Shown here: positions 45,639 to 54,235 of the stretch, in pieces
Position numbering within the stretch: the stretch's first letter is position 1
How the letters are laid out: every line of letters begins with the position of its first letter
Assembly: GCF_900107855.1 (NCBI RefSeq)
Contig: NZ_FNRJ01000010.1
Span: 62,001 to 126,000, forward strand
Length of the DNA stretch: 64,000 nt
Reading direction: 5' to 3'
Source: Marinobacterium iners DSM 11526
GTDB lineage: Bacteria; Pseudomonadota; Gammaproteobacteria; Pseudomonadales; Balneatricaceae
The notes under the pieces: model-generated
Told to the model about the DNA's origin: nothing
Databases searched by the model: none
The model's input: only the letters and a program-made list of their open reading frames with translations
Position numbers and translations under genes: made by a program

Positions 45639-47843
45639 ATGACGCATCATTCAAATGCTGAAATACTTTCGAGCCAATTCCAGCCGAGATTATCTCTCTC
45701 TTGTGTAGTAGCCTTCGCAGGGCTGGCCGTTGCCAACGCCGTGCCAGTTTATGCCGAAGACACATCGCACGTAGAACTTATGGAGGTCATAACAGTGACC
45801 TCTGAGCGACCTAGGGACTACGTTGCGGAAGAAGCTGGTATTGGTACAAAAACTCAAACGTCCATTCTTGAAACTCCTCAGTCGGTTTCCGTTGTTACGC
45901 GGCAGCAGATCGAAGTGCAACGGCCGTCCAGTTCTAGCCAGGCATTGCGGTACACAGCCGGGGCAAACAGTGAGCGCTTTGGTGGGTTTGGTGGCCAGCT
46001 GGATATCACACGCATTCGCGGCATAGACGCTGACTACTATCTTGATGGACTACGGGTTATCAGCAACGCATCCACATGGTCTACCCAAGTAGATCCGTAC
46101 ACACTTGAACGAATCGAAGTTTTGCGCGGCCCATCTTCATTCTTATATGGACAGGGCACAGGTGGCGGTGTCGTGAATCAGATCAGCCGCCGGCCCCAGC
46201 GGGATTCATCCCATGAAATATTCATTCAAGGAGGGAGCTTCGATCGCCGGGAGATTGGTTTCGACAGCACAGGTGCCCTCAATGATGAAGGCACACTGCT
46301 GTACAGATTTACGGGCACCGGGCTTGACTCGCAAGGCCAAGTGGAAGACGTACGCCACAAACGAGTATATCTGGCACCCGCCTTGACTTGGCGTCCTGAC
46401 GTAAACACGTCATGGACTCTGTTAGCAACGCATTCCCGGGAACCTGACATACCTGACTACAACAGTTTGCCGGCGGTGGCGCTGGGTTTGAATGGAAGTC
46501 GTTTTCCCCAGGTTGATCGCCGGCGGAATTATTCCGATATGGATTTTCAAGGCTCATCCCGAAAACAAGATTCGATAAGCTCGTTGTTCGAACACACTTT
46601 TGACAATGGATGGACGCTGAGCAGCAACCTTCGCTACATGTACATCAACTCGGATATTCAGCGCACGTCAATATATGGTTTTCAGAACAGGGACGGGAAT
46701 TTATGGCTGGAAGGGACTTATGGTTTGGCTCCATCCCGTTCCCATACTTTCCAGGCCGACAATAACCTGTCTGGAAAGTTTGATTTAGGGCCGACGTCTC
46801 ACTATGTACTTGCGGGCGTCGACTATGCGCGGGGAAGTATTAACAACGACTCTTATCGGATGGATCCCGTTGCGTTCAATCCTTTCGACTCCACGAATTA
46901 TCGTCCTCGTGCCGATCCCGATTTCACTGACAGTATGACCAATTGGCCCTACAACGTACGCCAGGATTTCAACCGTTTGGGTATCTATCTTCAAGATCAG
47001 ATTTCTTACGATCAATGGCGATTGACACTTAGCGTTCGTCACGACTGGTCCAAACTTGATGACGAGTCGCGAAGCTATTCAACCGAGTGGACCAAGACAC
47101 AGCAGAGTGAAAAGAAATGGAGCGGACGGGCAGGCTTGAATTATATTTTTGATAATGGCATAGCGCCCTACATCAGCTATGCAACGTCCTTCGATCCCGT
47201 GCTGGGTAATGATTTCCATGGCAGCGCGTTCGTACCAACGGAAGCCAGTCAGAGCGAACTGGGCATTAAATATCAGCCATCTGGATCCGCTACCTTACTA
47301 AGCGCCTCTGTATTCCAGCTTGACCAGACTAACGTGAAAACGTCCGACACCCGGCATCTGGGATTCTGGACCCAATCGGGCAAAGTACGTTCTCGTGGTT
47401 TTGAGGTGCAAGCAGCCACCGAGATCAACTATGGCCTGAATCTACTGGCTAACTATGTTTATCTGGATAACACCCTGGTCAGGGATGCCACCTATGAGGG
47501 CAAGAGTCTGACACAAACGCCACGCCACAGCGCGTCGGCATGGCTGGATTATCGACTGCCCTCTGGCCCCCTGAACGGTATGCAGTTAGGGATGGGCGTG
47601 CGCTACCTCGGATCTACATGGGGTAATCCGGCCAATACCTTCAAGGTGCCAGCGGAAATCCTGGTGGACTTGGCCGCAAGCTACGATCTGGGCTTGTTGT
47701 CTCCCTCATTGAATGGCGCTGTGATGTCGGTGAATGCCAGTAATCTTGGCAACAATAAATACGTAGCGAGTTGCACCTCCGATATGTACTGCTTCATTGG
47801 GCAGGATCGTTCGGTAACGGCAACCTTGTCCTATTGGTGGTGA
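45639..47843 (+). CDS. TonB-dependent siderophore receptor
   Basis: 734 aa outer-membrane receptor. N-terminal signal peptide (hydrophobic core about residues 19-36), plug domain with TILETPQSVSVVTRQQIE and RIRGIDADYYLDGLRV, a 22-strand barrel, and a C-terminal aromatic end (TATLSYWW). The siderophore type (TIGR01783-like) is inferred from the plug and from the neighbours. ATG 45639 follows AGAAGGA; an in-frame TTG 15 codons earlier is unlikely. First gene of the apparent uptake operon, under the Fur box and TetR operator. Confidence 0.93.
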   Translation: MTHHSNAEILSSQFQPRLSLSCVVAFAGLAVANAVPVYAEDTSHVELMEVITVTSERPRDYVAEEAGIGTKTQTSILETPQSVSVVTRQQIEVQRPSSSSQALRYTAGANSERFGGFGGQLDITRIRGIDADYYLDGLRVISNASTWSTQVDPYTLERIEVLRGPSSFLYGQGTGGGVVNQISRRPQRDSSHEIFIQGGSFDRREIGFDSTGALNDEGTLLYRFTGTGLDSQGQVEDVRHKRVYLAPALTWRPDVNTSWTLLATHSREPDIPDYNSLPAVALGLNGSRFPQVDRRRNYSDMDFQGSSRKQDSISSLFEHTFDNGWTLSSNLRYMYINSDIQRTSIYGFQNRDGNLWLEGTYGLAPSRSHTFQADNNLSGKFDLGPTSHYVLAGVDYARGSINNDSYRMDPVAFNPFDSTNYRPRADPDFTDSMTNWPYNVRQDFNRLGIYLQDQISYDQWRLTLSVRHDWSKLDDESRSYSTEWTKTQQSEKKWSGRAGLNYIFDNGIAPYISYATSFDPVLGNDFHGSAFVPTEASQSELGIKYQPSGSATLLSASVFQLDQTNVKTSDTRHLGFWTQSGKVRSRGFEVQAATEINYGLNLLANYVYLDNTLVRDATYEGKSLTQTPRHSASAWLDYRLPSGPLNGMQLGMGVRYLGSTWGNPANTFKVPAEILVDLAASYDLGLLSPSLNGAVMSVNASNLGNNKYVASCTSDMYCFIGQDRSVTATLSYWW

Positions 47844-47846
47844 TAT

Positions 47847-49007
47847 ATGCGCGTTATAAAGAAGAGTCGCCGCGCGTTTCTGCGTGGCTCGGCGTTAGCG
47901 GGCGGGGCTTTGCTTGTGGGACATCCTGCTTTCGCTTCAACCAACCGTGTTACTTCTCTCATCGACATTGTCGGACGTCATGTAGTGTTGCCGCTACCTG
48001 CACGGAGGATCATCCTGGGCGACGGACCGTTGGCTTACGTCATAGCGCTGCTGCAACCGGGTAAACCCTTCGCTAATGTCGTTGGCTGGGGTGATAACTT
48101 TCGTTCGGCCGACCTTGGCGGGTACGAAGCCTATCGTCGGCGCTTTCCCGAAATTGGGCAGATACCGACATTTCGCGGATCGGCTGTCGGAGCCATTGAC
48201 GCCGAGCTGGCGATTGCACTGGCACCTGACGTCGTTATCCTCAATCTCAGCTCCCGTGCGGCCGCTGAATCATCCGGGCTGATGAATCACTTGACCCAGG
48301 CGGGCATTGCGGTGGTGTTCGTTGATTTTCGCACCAGCATGTTCGGCAATACCGAGCGCAGTATTCAGATCGTCGGCGAATTGCTGGGCCAGCAAGAGCG
48401 CGCCGATGCGTTTTTGCAATTTCGGCAAACACAGATCGAGCGAGTGACATTGCCGCTGAAGCACGTTCAATCCAGGCCCAGTGTCATGATCGAGCGGGCA
48501 GCGGGGCTGTATGACGATTGCTGCCTGAGCTATGGCGATGGAAATTTCGGCGAACTGGTCGCGGTGGCTGGTGGTATGAACCTTGGGACACGTTTCCTGC
48601 ACGGCACTTTCGGCACGTTACATCCCGAACAGGTCATCGAGTCAGATCCCGATGTGGTTCTGGTAACGGGGGCCAATTGGTCGCTTTATTCACCAGCGGG
48701 CAACTGGGTTAACCTTGGCCCCGGTGCCGATCTGGCGGAAGGACAATCCCGCCTGCGCAGATTGATCAGCAGGTCTGCTTTCCGGTCATTGCGAGCTGTG
48801 AAGCAGAGTAGGGTGTATGCAATCTGGCACCCGTTCTATGACAACCCTTACTACTTTATCGCACTACAGCGTGTCGCCAAGTGGCTGCACCCGGAGCTCT
48901 TTGCGTCGTTAGACCCTGACGCCACCTTCCGCGAACTGCATGCTCGCTTTCTTCCTGTTCCTTATCAACCGGGCTACTGGTTGAGCTTGGACGGAGCCTC
49001 TACATGA
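47847..49007 (+). CDS. ABC transporter substrate-binding protein (siderophore/heme/B12 class)
   Basis: 386 aa periplasmic binding protein of the FepB/BtuF fold. The N-terminus is a twin-arginine (Tat) type signal, SRRAFLRGSALAGGALLVG, with AFA before the cleavage site, so it is probably exported folded. Conserved PARRIILGDG and EQVIESDPDVVLVTG segments support the fold. It follows the receptor by 3 bases and overlaps the permease (ATGA). Confidence 0.9.
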   Translation: MRVIKKSRRAFLRGSALAGGALLVGHPAFASTNRVTSLIDIVGRHVVLPLPARRIILGDGPLAYVIALLQPGKPFANVVGWGDNFRSADLGGYEAYRRRFPEIGQIPTFRGSAVGAIDAELAIALAPDVVILNLSSRAAAESSGLMNHLTQAGIAVVFVDFRTSMFGNTERSIQIVGELLGQQERADAFLQFRQTQIERVTLPLKHVQSRPSVMIERAAGLYDDCCLSYGDGNFGELVAVAGGMNLGTRFLHGTFGTLHPEQVIESDPDVVLVTGANWSLYSPAGNWVNLGPGADLAEGQSRLRRLISRSAFRSLRAVKQSRVYAIWHPFYDNPYYFIALQRVAKWLHPELFASLDPDATFRELHARFLPVPYQPGYWLSLDGAST

Positions 49008-50071
49008 TCAAGTCAGCTACTGATAACGCCGTTGCGCTCGAACAGGGTCGACATCTCTACTCTAGTCTTGCCACGCGACGATTGCTATTGCTCATCGCCA
49101 TCGGGGGGCTGGCTATCGTCTGCTTCATCGCCGATCTTTCCATCGGGCCGGCACATTATAGTTCGTATGATGTGCTGTCGGCACTATGGGATTCTGATAC
49201 CGCCCTTCCTATCCAGGTCATTCTGTGGGAAATCCGATTGCCGGTGGCGCTGACCGCACTTGTGGTAGGGGCTAGCTTGGCCGTTGCAGGTGTGGAAATG
49301 CAAACTGTACTGGGAAATCCCCTTGCCAGCCCCTTCACATTGGGGCTGTCTGCCGCTGCAAGTTTTGGAGCCGCGCTTGGCTTGATCCTGGGCGTCAGTG
49401 TTTTGCCTGCATCGGCTGTGGCTTTTGCCATTCCAGCCAATGCTTTTCTGGTTTCGATGGTCGCGGCGTTGTTCATCCACCGGTTGAGCCAAAAGCGCGG
49501 TATAACCACTGAGATGATCGTGCTGCTTGGCACAACACTGGTTTTCACATTCACCGCTTTGCTGGAGGCATTGCAATACATCGCACCGGACCAGGCGCTT
49601 TCTGCCGTGGTGTTCTGGACGATGGGCAGTCTTTCTCGTGCAAGCTGGCTCAAATTGGCGATCATGAGCACCGTGTTGCTGGTCGTCACACTGATGTTTG
49701 CGCGCCAAGCCTGGGCGCTGACGGCGTTGCGGCTCGGAGAGGCACGCGCCACGAGTCTAGGTGTTCCCGTGGGTCGATTGCGACTTCGAGGAATTTTGCT
49801 GGGCAGCCTGCTGGCCTCGGTTTGCGTAGCATTCGTTGGAACGATTGGATTCGTCGGTCTCGTAGCGCCTCATATCGCCCGCATGCTGGTGGGTGAAGAC
49901 CAGCGCTTCCTGCTGCCCACATCCGCGCTGTGTGGGGCGCTCATGCTGTCAGCCGCTTCGGTATTGAGCAAGACGTTGGTGGCTGGGCAGACATTGCCCA
50001 TTGGTATCGTCACCTCATTGGTCGGTGTGCCACTGTTTTTCACTCTGATTTTACGGACGAGGCAGCCATGA
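49004..50071 (+). CDS. FecCD-family ABC permease
   Basis: 355 aa with about 9-10 helices. The IRLPVALTALVVGASLAVAG opening and the NPLASPFTLGLSAAASFGAA loop are the FecCD/BtuC signature, and the GTIGFVGLVAPHIARMLVGE segment contacts the ATPase. Likely the homodimeric inner-membrane channel for the metal chelate. Overlaps both neighbours by four bases. Confidence 0.95.
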   Translation: MIKSATDNAVALEQGRHLYSSLATRRLLLLIAIGGLAIVCFIADLSIGPAHYSSYDVLSALWDSDTALPIQVILWEIRLPVALTALVVGASLAVAGVEMQTVLGNPLASPFTLGLSAAASFGAALGLILGVSVLPASAVAFAIPANAFLVSMVAALFIHRLSQKRGITTEMIVLLGTTLVFTFTALLEALQYIAPDQALSAVVFWTMGSLSRASWLKLAIMSTVLLVVTLMFARQAWALTALRLGEARATSLGVPVGRLRLRGILLGSLLASVCVAFVGTIGFVGLVAPHIARMLVGEDQRFLLPTSALCGALMLSAASVLSKTLVAGQTLPIGIVTSLVGVPLFFTLILRTRQP

Positions 50072-50865
50072 CCGCGTCGATGAATGTCTCAGCTGTGTCC
50101 ATCTCTTTCGATGCTCGCGTGGTGCTTCGGGAGCTCAGTTTCGGGCCATTGATGGCCGGTCGTGTTACGGCCCTTCTCGGTTCCAATGCCGCCGGAAAAT
50201 CGACCTTGCTGCGCCGGATGGCGGGTGAAATTACGGGACCGGGCCGGGTCGAAATTGCCGGAGAGCCGGTAGAGATCTGGCCTGCCTATCATCGCAATCG
50301 GCCGGCTCATGTTCCCCAGGATATTTCGATGCGATCCTCCTTGCGCGTATTCGAAGCGGTGTTGCTGGCAAGTAAGCAGGGCAGTGGATGGTCCGTGGAT
50401 AGCGATGAGCTGGACGCGGTGACCAAAATGCTCCAACTGCTAAAGATCGACGCACTCGCAGGGCGGGCGCTGGCGAGACTCAGCGGTGGGCAGCGTCAGT
50501 TGGTTTCCATCGCACAGGCTTTGATTCGCGAACCATCCGTTCTCTTGTTGGACGAGCCAACGAGCGCCCTGGACCTAAAGAACCAATTTGATGTTCTCGA
50601 CCTGATCAGACAACTGGCGCGGGAGCAATCCATGTGTGTGATCATGGCGATTCACGACATCAACCATGCCCTGCGTTTTGCCGATGATATTGTCGTCTTG
50701 CACAACGGTGCTGTGCAGGCGTGGGGCCCGGCGTCAGAGGTGGTGACGCCTGCGTTGTTGGCTCAAGTCTACGGTGTCGAAGCTCGGGTTGAACGCTGTT
50801 CACGGGGCTATACGCAAGTCATTGTCGATAACTCATTGTGCGCCGGGAGCGATGCCACATGGTGA
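50068..50865 (+). CDS. ABC transporter ATPase, FecE/BtuD type
   Basis: 265 aa. Walker A at residues 38-46 (GSNAAGKST, slightly atypical for GPNGAGKST), Q-loop in VPQDI, signature LSGGQRQLVSIAQAL, Walker B VLLLDEPTSALD and the switch His in AIHDINHALRF. It powers the FecCD channel. ATG 50068 overlaps the permease stop; the longer upstream frame is inside the permease gene. Confidence 0.95.
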   Translation: MTASMNVSAVSISFDARVVLRELSFGPLMAGRVTALLGSNAAGKSTLLRRMAGEITGPGRVEIAGEPVEIWPAYHRNRPAHVPQDISMRSSLRVFEAVLLASKQGSGWSVDSDELDAVTKMLQLLKIDALAGRALARLSGGQRQLVSIAQALIREPSVLLLDEPTSALDLKNQFDVLDLIRQLAREQSMCVIMAIHDINHALRFADDIVVLHNGAVQAWGPASEVVTPALLAQVYGVEARVERCSRGYTQVIVDNSLCAGSDATW

Positions 50866-51965
50866 CAATCATTATGCGCAACGCCTTGCGCGATCAGGTA
50901 GAGCGGGCGTCCGAAGGACGTCAGACGGTCCTTTATACGACGAAAGGGCAACCAAGCTATATGAATGTGGTTCCGCTGATGACGAACGACAGTCTCGGGG
51001 TAGGTGGCTGCGACCCTCATTGTGCGTTTATTGTCAGTGGCAGGGTGTGCAAGGAGTTCTTTTACGGAAGCTATCCAGGCGTGATCAGAGCTGGTGAATT
51101 GCTCAGCCTGCCTGGCGTAGCGCCAGGCGCCGCCATGAACTTTGAGTGCGCCAGCCATGCCGCCCGCTCCTGTGGGCCAGGCTGGCATCTGAGCACCAAT
51201 GCCGAACGCGCCGCACTGATGTTGTGGTGTCAGCAGCAGGGGGTTCTCGTCCAGGGGAATACCGATGCCGGCCGCTCCATCACAATGGCAAGCGAACATG
51301 GCTGCCGTGTGGATGGTGGTCAATTGGGAGATACGCAAGGTAATCCGGCGACGCTGACGGGCAGCGGGCCGCTGAGCTGGCGACATGACCACACGCGTTG
51401 GGGAATTGCGGATCTGTGCGGAAACCTCTGGGAGTGGCAAGCGGGTTTGCGGTTGGTCGATGGGGAAATACAGATCATTCCAGACAATGATGCAGTGCAT
51501 GCTGATTTGTCTCGGACCTCCGATGCTTGGACGGCGTTGCGCCTGAGCAATGGCGAAGCAGTGTCTTCCTGCAGTCACGACAGTGCTAAATTCGATGCCT
51601 CGGTTCATTGCACAGAGGGAAACGCCGGCACGCCTATCTTGCGCACACGAGTGTTCCATCGTAGCGGACCGATAGCGGACGATACCAACCATCCGGGGCT
51701 GATGGATGCTCCGTTCAAATGTGTTGGTGCTGAAGCGGATATCAGGGTCCCTTCGCGCCTGCATGCCTTGGGTTTGATGCCCGTGGCTACGCAAACAGGT
51801 AGCGCGCAAGTGTATCTGCGCAACTACGGCGAACGAATATTCATGAGTGGTGGCGCATGGTATTCCGGATACGACGGGGGATTGGATGCACTCTGCCTTA
51901 GTCATCCACGAACGCATGCCAGCAGTACAGTGGGTGCACGCCCGGCCTTTATCAGCCTGCGGTAG
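50859..51965 (+). CDS. formylglycine-generating-enzyme/C-type-lectin-like protein
   Basis: 368 aa. It resembles FGE/SUMF1-PvdO proteins as found in phages and as targets of diversity-generating retroelements: GPGWHLSTNAERAALMLWC at about 107-125, GIADLCGNLWEWQAGLRL at about 182-199, IIPDNDA, and a C-terminal RIFMSGGAWYSGYDGGLDAL block before GARPAFI. About ten cysteines occur. There is no signal peptide, so it is probably cytoplasmic. ATG 50859 overlaps the ATPase stop by 7 bases with GGGAG upstream; the GTG 7 codons earlier is less likely. Function in this operon is unknown. Confidence 0.8.
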   Translation: MVTIIMRNALRDQVERASEGRQTVLYTTKGQPSYMNVVPLMTNDSLGVGGCDPHCAFIVSGRVCKEFFYGSYPGVIRAGELLSLPGVAPGAAMNFECASHAARSCGPGWHLSTNAERAALMLWCQQQGVLVQGNTDAGRSITMASEHGCRVDGGQLGDTQGNPATLTGSGPLSWRHDHTRWGIADLCGNLWEWQAGLRLVDGEIQIIPDNDAVHADLSRTSDAWTALRLSNGEAVSSCSHDSAKFDASVHCTEGNAGTPILRTRVFHRSGPIADDTNHPGLMDAPFKCVGAEADIRVPSRLHALGLMPVATQTGSAQVYLRNYGERIFMSGGAWYSGYDGGLDALCLSHPRTHASSTVGARPAFISLR

Positions 51966-52029
51966 TTGAAACTCTTTTTTACCGGCTTCAGGCAATCCAG
52001 TTTTATTGAATATTTCCAGGCGGTTTGGA

Positions 52030-53412
52030 ATGCAGCCCATCAATGACCCGGTCGATATACTTCTAGAAGCGACACAGAGGATAGACGCAGCGATGCTGCC
52101 CGCGAAGGTGCTGGCTTTTCAACGCATGCGTATTCTCGACAATCTGGCATGCCTTGCTGCTGGCTACGATGCGGCAGGTACAGATGCGGCCCTGGCGTTG
52201 GCACGTCAATGGAGTGGTTGTGACCAGGCCTGCGTAATTGGCTCCAACCTGCGTTTGGCTGCGCCCCAGGCGGCGTTTGTTAATGCGGTGCGTTCGCGAG
52301 CATTGGACTATTGTGATGTCGTTTCACCAGGTTGGCATCCGAGTTCATCGGATGTTCCCGTTGCGCTGGCGTGCGCTCAATTGGGAGGCACTACTGGTCG
52401 GGATATATTGGCGGCGCTGGCTGTGGGCCAGGATTTTGCTCAGCGAATAAACCAGGCTGCGCAGTCGAATGGATTCTTCTATAAAGGCTTCGATTCCAAC
52501 ATTCTTGGCCTGTTTTCCGGGGCAGTCATCGCCGCACGTCTCTTACGACTGGCACCAGCGGAGTGTGCGCATGCAGTCGGTCTGGCGTTTGATTTTGGTA
52601 TCGGTACTTTCCAACACTATCAGGACAAAAGCTTGGCTGTGCGTATCAGCCAGGGGTTGGTGGCACGGCATGCTATTGAAGCGGCTCAATTGGCTGCTTT
52701 AGGCATCAGCGGGCCGCGGAGAGTATTGAATGGCGAGAACGGCTTTTTCAATCTTTACGCGCCGGAGGACGCTGATCTATCAAAACTAACGGAAGAGTTG
52801 GGAGTGAGTTTCCTCGGCGAGGAGGTGACTTGCTTCAAACGTTACCCTCACTGCAGCATTCTTTTGGCATTGACCGATGCTGTCCTTGCGGCAAGAGGCG
52901 AGCTGATGACTATGGATCTCGAGCGTTGTGATGTGCGTTTGGAAATGTCACCCGCCATGTATATGGTGTGCGGCGCGCGCTATGTGCCGACAGACACCGC
53001 TCAGATCGACGCGCAGTTCAGCGCTTGTTACATTGCAGCCAATGCTTGGCTTCGCGGGCAGGCCACTCCTCGCGAGTTCAGCGCCGAGTACGCATGTGAC
53101 CCCGCGGTCGTCAACTTGGCTCAACGCATACAGGTTGAGAGAGTGGACAACTGGGAACGCTTCGACCAGTGCCGGCTGACGGTGAGCAGGCCCGGATACA
53201 CGCCCAAGATCATTGAGGCTGCCTATGGAAAAGGCTGGCCGGAAAATCCGCTTGAACCCGCTGATTTAGTGGTTAAGTTCAGACAGTGCCTAAGGCAGTC
53301 GGCATGTGAGCCATTACGCTGTAACACGAATGAGATTATTCAGCGCATAGATGCGCTCGAAAATGCACCGTCCGTCGCGGCACTACTCAGTGCAATTTGC
53401 CCGACTATTTAG
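52030..53412 (+). CDS. MmgE/PrpD-family enzyme
   Basis: 460 aa of the 2-methylcitrate dehydratase/iminodisuccinate epimerase/cis-aconitate decarboxylase superfamily. The all-helical N-domain (DNLACLAAGYDAAGTDAAL, RALDYCDVVSPGWHPSSSDV) and the second domain (CFKRYPHCS) are visible. Members handle tricarboxylic or aminocarboxylic acids, so a role in handling the ligand of the imported chelate is possible, but unproven. ATG 52030 is preferred over a TTG at 52006. 64 bases after the lectin-like gene, and overlaps the convergent TetR gene by 8 bases. Confidence 0.88.
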   Translation: MQPINDPVDILLEATQRIDAAMLPAKVLAFQRMRILDNLACLAAGYDAAGTDAALALARQWSGCDQACVIGSNLRLAAPQAAFVNAVRSRALDYCDVVSPGWHPSSSDVPVALACAQLGGTTGRDILAALAVGQDFAQRINQAAQSNGFFYKGFDSNILGLFSGAVIAARLLRLAPAECAHAVGLAFDFGIGTFQHYQDKSLAVRISQGLVARHAIEAAQLAALGISGPRRVLNGENGFFNLYAPEDADLSKLTEELGVSFLGEEVTCFKRYPHCSILLALTDAVLAARGELMTMDLERCDVRLEMSPAMYMVCGARYVPTDTAQIDAQFSACYIAANAWLRGQATPREFSAEYACDPAVVNLAQRIQVERVDNWERFDQCRLTVSRPGYTPKIIEAAYGKGWPENPLEPADLVVKFRQCLRQSACEPLRCNTNEIIQRIDALENAPSVAALLSAICPTI

Positions 53413-54052
53413 GGGATGTAGAGTCATTGTCTGGAAAGACGCCCAGCATATGTAAACAGCTTTCCGTAACTGCCTGTGCGAACGCTGTGCAATCTTTTGC
53501 TTGAGTGGCGATCACATCATCAGTTGCCCCATGCACACCGGAGTAAATCAATAGCGCGACCACTCGCGGATTTTCCGGTGCCCATAGACCGGCAGCCATG
53601 CCTCCCTCAATGATCCCCAGCAACTGATCGAGAATGGCGTTCTTGGCCTGGTTGGAACGATCATGATGGTGATGGTTGGTGTAGACAATGTCGTGTATGG
53701 GGAACGTTTCAACGTAAGTGACGACGCTGGCGTAAATCCAGGCACGAAGTTGTCCGATCCAATCCCCTTCTGCGCAGGCGCCAACCGCCGTTTCCAGGCT
53801 TGCAAGGAACTGATCGGTATAGCGTTTGCCAAGCGCTTCCTGAATCTCGTTCTTGGACGAAAAATAGTGATAGAACGTGCCCTTGGCTACCTCTGCAGCC
53901 TCGACGATTTCGTTAATCGTCGTCGACTCGACGCCTTTGTCGAGGAACAGTCTTTCCGCAGCATTCATCAACTCGTCTAATCGGACTTCTGCAGGCTTCG
54001 TCCGAGGGGCCTTGGCTACCCGAGTATTCAACTTAGTCGTATTCTGTCTCAT
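53405..54052 (-). CDS. TetR-family transcriptional regulator
   Basis: 215 aa with an N-terminal helix-turn-helix (about residues 28-72, with TTINEIVEAAEVAKGTFYHYFSSK). Divergent from the DHA2 pump, with a perfect 19-base operator between. The same operator sits on the TonB receptor promoter 8.6 kb away, so it probably controls uptake and export together. Confidence 0.92.
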   Translation of the reverse strand: MRQNTTKLNTRVAKAPRTKPAEVRLDELMNAAERLFLDKGVESTTINEIVEAAEVAKGTFYHYFSSKNEIQEALGKRYTDQFLASLETAVGACAEGDWIGQLRAWIYASVVTYVETFPIHDIVYTNHHHHDRSNQAKNAILDQLLGIIEGGMAAGLWAPENPRVVALLIYSGVHGATDDVIATQAKDCTAFAQAVTESCLHMLGVFPDNDSTSPK

Positions 54053-54154
54053 CTCGCCGTCTCATCTCCTATTGTTTCACTCAACATCCGATACCAGTCA
54101 GTGAGAGTACAGGCCAGTTTAGGTGACTTGGGTGTGTGACTCTAGAACAACTTA

Positions 54155-54183
54155 TTGACCGACGGTCGGTCAATTTGTAGACT
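54155..54183 (+). promoter_or_regulatory. promoter of DHA2 pump with TetR operator
   Basis: TTGACCGACGGTCGGTCAA (54155-54173) is a perfect palindrome (9-base arms, central G). Its TTGACC serves as the -35 box; after a 17-base spacer TAGACT (54178-54183) is a -10 box. Confidence 0.7.
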
Positions 54184-54235
54184 GAAATTAGTGTTACAGG
54201 TCAATGGGCCTAGATTTTGTCCTATAGGAGTTACC

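Noticed and set aside
50859-51965. Active diversity-generating retroelement
   Set aside because: No reverse transcriptase, template repeat or Asn-rich variable region in the window; only the target-like fold is seen.
50808-52043. 411-aa frame antisense to the lectin-like gene
   Set aside because: No recognisable domain, no ribosome site; the plus-strand gene has clear family motifs and coupling to the ATPase gene.
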